From Ilyobacter_A sp963668015 (GTDB lineage Bacteria; Fusobacteriota; Fusobacteriia; Fusobacteriales; Fusobacteriaceae): DNA of 64,000 bases. A program made the translations under genes and the position numbers. The DNA lies in contig CAXXCR010000026.1 in the NCBI GenBank assembly GCA_963668015.2, forward strand, positions 3,297-67,296, in the 5' to 3' direction. The notes below the pieces were generated by a model. It was not told the DNA's origin. It saw only the letters and a program-made list of their open reading frames with translations, and searched no databases. Shown here one piece after another: positions 56,840 to 64,000 of the stretch (its first letter is position 1; each line of letters opens with the position of its first letter).

Positions 56840-57565
56840 ATGGAGGTTTTAAAGTTTAATTTGAGCGGGAATACAGCTTTTTTTAAAAAACCGGATGTAA
56901 ACACCTATCTATATTTTACCTATGGCTCCATTCACAAAATGGCTTTGCTGGGAATTTTTGGAGCAGTGATGGGGATGGGTGGATATAATCAGCAGGAGGA
57001 ATCGAAATCTAAGTTCCCTGAGTTCTATGATAAGTTAAAGGATTTGAAAATTTCGATTGTTCCCAGAAATGAAGGGGGGTATATTCCTAAAAAAATTCAG
57101 GTATTCAATAATTCTGTGGGATATGCAAGTAAGGAGCAGGGGGGAAATCTTGTCGTAAGGGAACAATGGCTCGAAAAGCCCAGTTGGGATATATATGTGG
57201 TAATGGATAGCAGTGAGGTATGCAGGGACTTAAAGAGAAGATTAGAAGAATTTGACTTTGAATTTATACCATACTTGGGTAAAAATGATCATTTCGCTAA
57301 TATTGATTGCGTTGAAAGCTATGAGGCAGAGAAAGTAGATAATATTAAAAAAATTGAAAGTTATTTTCCACAGGGGATTTTAAAAAATACAAGATTGAAA
57401 ATGAGAAAAAAAAATTGGAAAGTAGAAGAAAGTTTGCCTGTTGGTATAGAAGAAATAGCGAATCAGTATATTTATGAAAAGATGCTGGCTACTAACTTTG
57501 AAGTAGAGATCAAGAATATTAAATCTATTTATAAAGTAGATGGAAAGGTTCTTTATTTTATATAG
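56840..57565 (+). CDS. cas5: Type I-B CRISPR protein Cas5
   Basis: Cascade subunit that caps the 5' handle of the crRNA. 241 residues, RAMP family. The N-terminus LKFNLSGNTAFFKKPDVNTY matches Cas5 of the I-B/Hmari branch, followed by GIFGAVMGMGGY. It is 4 bp after cas7 and the last cas gene before the array. Confidence 0.88.
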   Translation: MEVLKFNLSGNTAFFKKPDVNTYLYFTYGSIHKMALLGIFGAVMGMGGYNQQEESKSKFPEFYDKLKDLKISIVPRNEGGYIPKKIQVFNNSVGYASKEQGGNLVVREQWLEKPSWDIYVVMDSSEVCRDLKRRLEEFDFEFIPYLGKNDHFANIDCVESYEAEKVDNIKKIESYFPQGILKNTRLKMRKKNWKVEESLPVGIEEIANQYIYEKMLATNFEVEIKNIKSIYKVDGKVLYFI

Positions 57566-57735
57566 CTTTCCAAGTAGAAATAAGAGAAAAAACGTTTATT
57601 CTTATGAAATAGAGGCTTTGATCAAAACTCGACAAGATGTATAAATTAATGTTAAGAGGTTGGAAAAAATAAGAGAAACCTTTAAATACTGGGGTTAAAT
57701 AAGATTTGAGAAGATAAAATTCTTTATTTATTAAG
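57566..57735 (+). promoter_or_regulatory. CRISPR leader
   Basis: 170 bp of AT-rich DNA between cas5 and the first repeat, with no ORF. It is on the side where the repeats are intact and ends TTTATTTATTAAG. The opposite, distal end of the array is cut by an IS, so this should be the leader end, with transcription on the plus strand. Confidence 0.7.
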
Positions 57736-60653
57736 GTGGATGAGTAACATTAGATGTATTTAAATTAAATACAGACGGAACAATAACGCTTGGGGCTATA
57801 GGTGGATGAGTAACATTAGATGTATTTAAATGATAAAACCGTAATACCAAGATCACTTGTAGACAGTGTGGATGAGTAACATTAGATGTATTTAAATACA
57901 AATCCCGAACCTGCGTAATCCCTTTTCCTTTTCGTGGATGAGTAACATTAGATGTATTTAAATCAAAATAACTGTTGTTCCCTCTGGTCACTCCTGCTCG
58001 TGGATGAGTAACATTAGATGTATTTAAATTAGAAAAGCTCTTTCCAGTGGTATTGTAGGTATAGGGTGGATGAGTAACATTAGATGTATTTAAATATAAA
58101 AGTTTACAATAAAAGCAACAAAAAGTAAACAAGTGGATGAGTAACATTAGATGTATTTAAATAAAACACTGCTGCAGGAGTATTCCACGCTTACTTTGTG
58201 GATGAGTAACATTAGATGTATTTAAATAACAGAAGTAAGTGTAGCAAATTGCTTTCTAATTCTGTGGATGAGTAACATTAGATGTATTTAAATTTCTAAC
58301 AATCTAGATCTATACTGTAAACAACTTATGTGGATGAGTAACATTAGATGTATTTAAATGTATAGGAACCGTTTAAACTCTCTCCGTCTAACTTTAGTGG
58401 ATGAGTAACATTAGATGTATTTAAATAGATTTTCTCCTATGAATTCATAGAATGCTACCCTGTGGATGAGTAACATTAGATGTATTTAAATCATTTCAAG
58501 TAAAATTGAAAACAAATAAAAAAAACTGTGGATGAGTAACATTAGATGTATTTAAATGGAGGAAATAACACAAGCAGCTATAGCCAACAACAGGTGGATG
58601 AGTAACATTAGATGTATTTAAATGATTTTATAAGCTCCAAATTACTTTTGCCTAGCCTGGTGGATGAGTAACATTAGATGTATTTAAATTAATATAGTTC
58701 AATTACAGGGATGGAATAGTATTTAGGTGGATGAGTAACATTAGATGTATTTAAATTCTAAAAGGTGTCTTGAAAATGTACTTATTTCTTTTGGTGGATG
58801 AGTAACATTAGATGTATTTAAATGACAGATCAGAACATTGAGAGGATAGAGAGTGCAGCAAGTGGATGAGTAACATTAGATGTATTTAAATCTGACAAGG
58901 TTGCTGCTGATTTAGTGTTAGGTAAAGGTGGATGAGTAACATTAGATGTATTTAAATTATGAAAGAAGAGTTCAAGGAAGCACCCGAATCAGGGTGGATG
59001 AGTAACATTAGATGTATTTAAATAATCCGATGAAGTCAAATTGACAAAGCCCTACACCGGTGGATGAGTAACATTAGATGTATTTAAATCAGTTGCTTAT
59101 AGACGAAGCTGTGACAATAGATGTAGTGGATGAGTAACATTAGATGTATTTAAATATAGCAATTAAAGGTACTGACGGTAATTGGTATTAGTGGATGAGT
59201 AACATTAGATGTATTTAAATACGTTAACAACCTATGACGGGGCATACAGTATAGGTGGATGAGTAACATTAGATGTATTTAAATAAAGAAGGCCGTGGAG
59301 AAACTTCGACAAATAAAAGTGTGGATGAGTAACATTAGATGTATTTAAATAAATTGGAATCGCTCTTGCTGCAGTCGCAGGGATAGGTGGATGAGTAACA
59401 TTAGATGTATTTAAATGGTTAAAAAATCAGAATGTTTAGATTTACCAAGTAAGTGGATGAGTAACATTAGATGTATTTAAATTTTGAAGATGAAGTAGAA
59501 AGAACATATGATTTTATGTGGATGAGTAACATTAGATGTATTTAAATCGGCGTCAATTTTGGGAACATCTATTCAAGGTCAAGGTGGATGAGTAACATTA
59601 GATGTATTTAAATGTTTGTATAACTGCACTAACATCACAGGTGATTTAGTGGATGAGTAACATTAGATGTATTTAAATCAAAGCAGTTTAAGAGTGTTGT
59701 GGGGCAGACGGTGGAGTGGATGAGTAACATTAGATGTATTTAAATCTGCTCGTAATTCATCTGGTAGTTTAGTTGAATCAGGGTGGATGAGTAACATTAG
59801 ATGTATTTAAATACAATTGATCTTCAAGGTACAGGGATGTCGGCAAAGTGGATGAGTAACATTAGATGTATTTAAATGTTGAAAATATAAACGAAATCAC
59901 CAATATAGGATTAGTGGATGAGTAACATTAGATGTATTTAAATAAATTTTCGGTAGATAAAGTTTCTATTTGCTTACGAGTGGATGAGTAACATTAGATG
60001 TATTTAAATTAGAAGGCAATAATGGAGGAAATTTTTTCTCTACCCGTGGATGAGTAACATTAGATGTATTTAAATAATGAAGCCTCGGATTTTAATTCTG
60101 ACAGATCTATGTGGATGAGTAACATTAGATGTATTTAAATCTGTGTATTATCTCTTAAAGCTAGACTTGAGGAAGAGTGGATGAGTAACATTAGATGTAT
60201 TTAAATATAATTTAGCTTTGAAGAAAACTTCTTGTAAAGAATGTGGATGAGTAACATTAGATGTATTTAAATCCGTGTTGCCCTTGTAAAGCATCCGGTG
60301 TTTTAGGAGTGGATGAGTAACATTAGATGTATTTAAATAAACAGTCTTTCTTGTAACGTCGTCAAGATTTTCCTGTGGATGAGTAACATTAGATGTATTT
60401 AAATAGCATAGGTACAACCGAACACTCGCGTGAAGAATGTGGATGAGTAACATTAGATGTATTTAAATAATAGTAGCCCCAACAAATAAATCATAACAGC
60501 GGTACGTGGATGAGTAACATTAGATGTATTTAAATGAAGCTATTAAAAAGATAGAAAGTGAATAAAGTCAGGTGGATGAGTAACATTAGATGTATTTAAA
60601 TCCATCCTCTATTACAAGACGTTTCATTAACTCAAAAGTGGATGAGTAACATT
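57736..60653 (+). CRISPR. CRISPR array, 44 full repeats and one truncated, type I-B
   Basis: By reading, 44 copies of a 30-bp repeat starting GTGGATGAGTAACATTAG and ending GTATTTAAAT, all identical as far as I can see. A 45th copy is cut after 16 bases (60638-60653) by an IS3-family element. There are 44 spacers of 34-38 bp; the period is 64-68 bp. The GTATTTAAAT end resembles type I-B repeats of clostridia and fusobacteria. Identical repeats to the very end suggest the array was longer. I cannot tell from sequence alone what the spacers target. Confidence 0.97.
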
Positions 60654-60730
60654 TGGATAGGCTACAATAAGTTGGACAGTTTTCTTAAGGTCATATAAAA
60701 TAAATAAAAAGATTATGCGGAGGTATTTTC

Positions 60731-61021
60731 ATGACTAAGAAAAACAAGTCTAGACGTAGCTTTAATGAAGAATTTAAAACTCAAATTGTTCAACTTTATC
60801 TTAATGGAAAAAGAAAGTGTGAAATTATCAGAGAATATGACCTTTCTCCTTCTACTCTTAATAATTGGATAAAACAGTTTGATAATACAGGCTCTTTTAA
60901 AACAGAAGATAATATTAATCCATTAGAAAAAGAACTTCGTGCTCTTAAAAAAAGAAATAAACAGCTTGAAATGGAGAATGATATTTTAAAGCAGGCGGCG
61001 CTGATCTTGGGACAAAAGTAG
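60731..61021 (+). CDS. IS3 family transposase OrfA
   Basis: A 96-residue helix-turn-helix protein (EFKTQIVQLYLNGKRKCEII near the start) followed by a leucine-zipper-like helix LEKELRALKKRNKQLEMEND. It ends with TAG at 61019-61021. It probably also makes OrfAB by -1 frameshifting at the T-TTA-AAG at 60985-60991. Confidence 0.92.
   Translation: MTKKNKSRRSFNEEFKTQIVQLYLNGKRKCEIIREYDLSPSTLNNWIKQFDNTGSFKTEDNINPLEKELRALKKRNKQLEMENDILKQAALILGQK
60985..60991 (+). other. Putative -1 programmed frameshift site (T TTA AAG)
   Basis: In the OrfA frame the codons are ATT TTA AAG, so the heptamer TTTAAAG has the form X XXY YYZ. Slipping back one base joins the OrfB frame, which is open from 60982, giving the fusion transposase. 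The region between 60982 and 61021 is the only window where both frames are open. Confidence 0.65.
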
Positions 61022-61023
61022 AT

Positions 61024-61857
61024 GTGATTAAAGATAATTCTCACAAATACTCTGTATCAGCAATGTGCCAAGTCCTTGGAATTTCCAGAAGTATCTACTA
61101 TTACAAATACAAAATCAAAAATGACAACTCTTTTTTAATCGAATTAATTGAAGAAATTTTTGAAAACAGTAGAAAAAACTATGGGACTAGAAGAATAAAG
61201 CATGAGCTTTCTAAACTTGGGCATAAAGTTTCCAGAAGGCGTATAAGCTCCATCATGAAACGAAAAGGTCTAGTCTCCAAATATACAATTGCAAAATTTA
61301 AACCACATCATGACAAAGTCAATGAAGAAAAATTGGCTAACTTAGTTGAGCGTAATTTTAATAAAAAAGACCATCTGCAAGTTGTAGTTAGCGATTTAAC
61401 CTATGTAAGGGTGGGTAAAACTTGGAATTATATATGTGTCTTGATAGATCTGTTTAATAGAGAAATTATAGGTTACAGCGCTGGAAAAAACAAAGATGCC
61501 AAATTAGTAGCAAAGGCTTTCGCCGAGGTAAAAGGAAACCTTCAAAATATTAAAATTTTTCATACGGACCGTGGGAATGAATTTAAAAATAAGCTAATAA
61601 AAAGAACGTTAGATGCCTTTAATATCAAGCGTTCTTTAAGTATGAAAGGCTGCCCGTATGATAATGCGGTGGCAGAAGCCACCTTTAAAACCATAAAGAC
61701 AGAATTTACCAAGGGTAACTACTTTAATTCTCTGGAAGCTTTAAAGTACGAATTACTAGATTATGTGAATTGGTTTAATAACCACAGGATTCATTCTTCT
61801 CTTGGTTATCAAACACCAATAGAGTACAAAATGAATAACCTTAAAAGAGTTGTCTAA
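61024..61857 (+). CDS. IS3 family transposase OrfB (DDE integrase domain)
   Basis: 277 residues in the -1 frame relative to OrfA. DDE residues: Asp in VVSDLTYVRVGKTW, Asp in IFHTDRGNEFKN, Glu in DNAVAEATFKTIK. The GTG start at 61024 may be used alone, but production as an OrfAB fusion is likely. The protein looks intact. Confidence 0.93.
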   Translation: MIKDNSHKYSVSAMCQVLGISRSIYYYKYKIKNDNSFLIELIEEIFENSRKNYGTRRIKHELSKLGHKVSRRRISSIMKRKGLVSKYTIAKFKPHHDKVNEEKLANLVERNFNKKDHLQVVVSDLTYVRVGKTWNYICVLIDLFNREIIGYSAGKNKDAKLVAKAFAEVKGNLQNIKIFHTDRGNEFKNKLIKRTLDAFNIKRSLSMKGCPYDNAVAEATFKTIKTEFTKGNYFNSLEALKYELLDYVNWFNNHRIHSSLGYQTPIEYKMNNLKRVV

Positions 61858-61870
61858 AAAAGTGTTGCCA

Positions 61871-63098
61871 TTCCAAAAGGAACTGGCCAGCCTGTGTACA
61901 ACGCCATTAGCTGGCAGTGTAAAAGGACGGCTGGGATATGTGAGGAGCTAAAAGAAAACGCAATGGAAGGGTATATTAAAAGAAAGACAGGCTTAAGGGT
62001 GGATGCCTATTTTTCAGGGCCAAAAGTGAAGTGGATCTTGGACAATGTCAATGGTGCCAGAGATAAATCTGAAAAAGGTGAAGTTATTTTTGGAACCATA
62101 GATACCTGGATTTTATGGAACTTAAGCGGCGGCAAACTTCATATAACTGATGAAACCAATGCCTCAAGGACTATGCTCTATAATATAGAAAAACGGGATT
62201 GGGATGAAAAAATACTTGATGAGCTGGAAATTCCGAAAAAGATTCTTCCAGAGGTGAGGAGTTCTAGTGAAATCTATACCTATATAGGCGAGGAAAAGAT
62301 ACCTGTTGCCAGTATAATGGGAGACCAGCAAGCTGCGCTTTTTGGTCAGACCTGTTTTGATATGGGTGAAGTTGAGAGCAGTTATGGAGTTGGGAGTTTT
62401 TTCTTAATGAATACTGGTGAGCATATGGTTAAATCGAAAAACGGACTTCTAACAACTATAGCATTCAGCCGTAATGGCAAAGTGGACTATGCACTTGAAG
62501 GGAGCACATTTGTAGCAGGAGGGCTTATTCAGTGGCTGAAAGATAAATTGAAAATAATAAGCGATTAAGTGAAGTTGAGACATTGTCTGGTGAAGTTGAG
62601 AGCAGTAAAGGGCTATATGTAATCCCGTCCTTTTCCGGACTTGGAGCACCTTATTGGGGTATGTATGTAAAAGGAGCGGTAGTGGGACTGACCTATGGAA
62701 GTGATAGGAGAAATATTTTGAGGTCTGCATTGGAATCCATAGGGTATCAGACCAGGGATCTCTTGGAAGCTGTAGAGGAGGATTCCGGGATGAAGATAGG
62801 GGAGCTCAAGGTCAGTGTAGAAGAGGAGGTTATAAGCGGTGAGCTTTGGCTGCAGATCTTATCAGATATATTAGGCGTACCTGTGAAAATATCTGAAATA
62901 GGAGATGCGATATCTTTAGGGGTTGCATACTCAGCAGGATTGACTGTTGGCTTCTGGAAAGATAAAGCTGAGCTTAAGAAAATCTCAAGAATAAAGAAAG
63001 AGTTTAAGCCGTCGGCTTCTCAGGATGAGATAAACGAAATGTATGATGGTTGGAAAAAGGCTGTAGGGATGCTGTTGAAATGTGGAGAAAATTTATAA
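61871..63098 (+). pseudogene. glpK: Glycerol kinase, 5'-truncated and decayed
   Basis: Homology begins abruptly at the IS end with PKGTGQPVYNAISWQCKRT, which is about residue 80 of normal GlpK, so the N-terminal ATP-binding part is lost. A one-base deletion in the T run at 62565-62566 causes a stop after KIISD; restoring one T would give KIISDLSEVETL and rejoin the rest (SGLGAPYWGMY near 62640). The DGGA motif reads VEEEVISG. It has lost the start, the frame and a catalytic motif, so it is not functional. Confidence 0.88.
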
Positions 63099-63485
63099 TT
63101 TTGCTCAAAAATTGAAACAATTTTTTGAATATTGAAAGATAAGAGTCATGTTGGGCGGTTAAAATTTAAAAAAAATACAGATATTTTTATAATTGACTAA
63201 AGATGATTAGTCGCTATAAAATGTAATTTTTTTCATATTTATAAGGGTGTTCACCTAATTTTTTTAAAATTGTTTTTTAAAAAACAACCCAAAAATAATC
63301 CTTGATCTTTTTTTGCTCTCTTTTAGTTGACAAATTGACCATCTAAGGGTATATTTGAATTAGAAAGAGTAAATATAGTCGGCAGAGATGAAGAGAGCCG
63401 CATAAAGTATGTCCCTTTAGGGGTATTTTATGCAGCTCTCTTAGTTTGTTTTTGACAACAAAATTTAAAAGGGAGGAATGTCAAA
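63099..63485 (+). other. Spacer between glpK and glpF with leader hairpin
   Basis: 387 bp without a credible ORF. A -35/-10 pair cannot be chosen with confidence. The 3' part (63391-63442) is the structured element listed next. Confidence 0.5.
63391..63442 (+). promoter_or_regulatory. Structured leader of glpF
   Basis: A long hairpin: AAGAGAGC and CATAAA on the 5' side pair with TTTATG and GCTCTCTT on the 3' side, with a small bulge and an internal CCCTTTAGGGG hairpin. It is followed by a T-rich stretch. Its position before glpF resembles the leader of glycerol genes controlled by the antiterminator GlpP in Bacillus. That relation is inference only. Confidence 0.5.
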
Positions 63486-64000
63486 GTGGGAATTTATTTA
63501 GCGGAATTTATAGGAACTATGATACTGATACTTTTAGGAAATGGTGTTGTGGCAAATGTAGTTTTAAACAAAAGTAAGGGTAACGGCAGCGGATGGATAG
63601 TTATTACAGCTGGATGGGGATTTGCAGTAGCAGTGGCAGTGTACGTAACTGGATGGGTGAGCGGGGCCCACATAAATCCCGCAGTCACAATAGCCTTGGC
63701 TTCCATAGGAGCTTTTGACTGGGCAATGGTTCCTGGATTTATAGTTGCTCAGGTTGCAGGTGCTTTTGCAGGCGCGGTATTGGTATATCTGACTTATAAA
63801 CAGCATTATGACGAAACAGATGATGCAGACGGTAAGCTTGCCACTTTTTCTACCGGCCTGCAATAAACGGTGTAAGATGGAATATTGTAACAGAGATAAT
63901 AGGTACGGCTATGCTGGTTATAGGTGTACTTGGAATAACAAACAGCAACAATAATGTAGGGTCAATGGCGGCACTCTTGGTAGGTATCCTTGTTTGGTCA
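63486..64000 (+). pseudogene. glpF: Glycerol uptake facilitator (aquaporin family), frameshifted, runs off the window
   Basis: An MIP-family channel protein. SGAHINPAVTIALAS near residue 62 contains the first NPA box. At 63855-63858 one C appears missing: the frame ends TFSTGLQ, while the next frame continues NGVRWNIVTEIIGTAMLVI and on to the end, so restoring one C would rejoin them. The GTG start follows AGGGAGG. It may be decaying together with glpK, or the frameshift may be a sequencing error. It is incomplete because the window ends. Confidence 0.8.

Larger units (their letters stand above)
60654..61870 (+). mobile_element. IS3-family insertion sequence at the CRISPR/glpK junction
   Basis: About 1217 bp, with the terminal TGG (60654-60656) and CCA (61868-61870) and partly similar ends (left ...GGACAGTTTTCTTAAGG; right, reversed, ...AGACAACTCTTTTAAGG). 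The flanks are a cut CRISPR repeat on the left and the middle of glpK on the right. I see no target duplication (left ends CATT, right begins TTCC), so the element marks a rearrangement and not a simple insertion. Confidence 0.85.

Noticed and set aside
57731..60453. Minus-strand ORFs with repeated LNTSNVTHP peptides (57731-58147, 60148-60453)
   Set aside because: They are the reverse translation of CRISPR repeats, which create a periodic peptide.
60654..61870. Simple IS insertion within the CRISPR array
   Set aside because: The array does not resume on the right side of the element; the flank there is glpK, so it is a rearrangement.

Overview
The window is low-GC, with strong GGAGG-type ribosome binding sites, TTGACA/TATAAT promoters and hairpin-plus-U-run terminators. 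The 16S rRNA gene reads as Fusobacteriota, and I judge it closest to the Ilyobacter/Propionigenium group. This is recognition from memory, not a database search. It looks like a chromosome segment of an anaerobe.

Layout. 0-3.8 kb: phosphatidylserine decarboxylase, then the glycogen pair glgC-glgA. 3.8-8.7 kb: one rRNA operon (16S-23S-5S, no spacer tRNA) behind a consensus promoter. 8.9-15.1 kb: a small unknown gene, leucyl aminopeptidase, an asparaginase with a long C-terminal tail, the beta sliding clamp dnaN, and an HD-GYP-type protein. 15.5-25 kb: a sulfate assimilation island. A promoter, a SAM-I riboswitch and its terminator precede an unknown gene, an SLC13-type transporter, cysC, aprA, aprB, cysD and cysN; a siroheme sulfite reductase is convergent. 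25.4-32.5 kb: tetrapyrrole genes (cbiX/sirB, hemA, hemC, cobA-hemD, hemL, sirC, hemB), which make the siroheme that the sulfite reductase needs. 32.6-37.4 kb: a nucleoside kinase with a ThrRS-like N-terminus, a lipid kinase, a ChbG-type deacetylase, a zinc-ribbon protein, ybaK and cutA. 37.4-41.3 kb: eight tRNA genes (Gly, Lys, Glu, Val, Asp, Thr, Glu, Tyr), then a 3-kb element integrated at tRNA-Tyr and bounded by 115-bp direct repeats. 41.3-47.2 kb: an orphan type II-like Cas1, gdhA with a 33-codon zinc-knuckle ORF upstream, and an NfnAB-type pair. 47.4-49.1 kb: an intact IS256-family element with an 8-bp target duplication, next to the remains of an older one. 49.1-60.7 kb: a type I-B CRISPR-Cas operon in the order cas3-cas4-cas1-cas2-cas6-cas8b-cas7-cas5, with an array of 44 full repeats. 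60.7-64 kb: an IS3-family element that cuts the array's last repeat and abuts a decayed, 5'-truncated glpK, followed by a frameshifted glpF that runs off the window.

How the parts connect. The sulfur and tetrapyrrole islands form one functional unit: sulfate uptake, activation to APS by CysDN, reduction to sulfite by AprAB, reduction to sulfide by the siroheme enzyme, with siroheme made next door and the first operon under SAM feedback. The right-hand 20 kb is a zone of mobile-element activity in which the CRISPR locus and the glycerol genes have been rearranged together.
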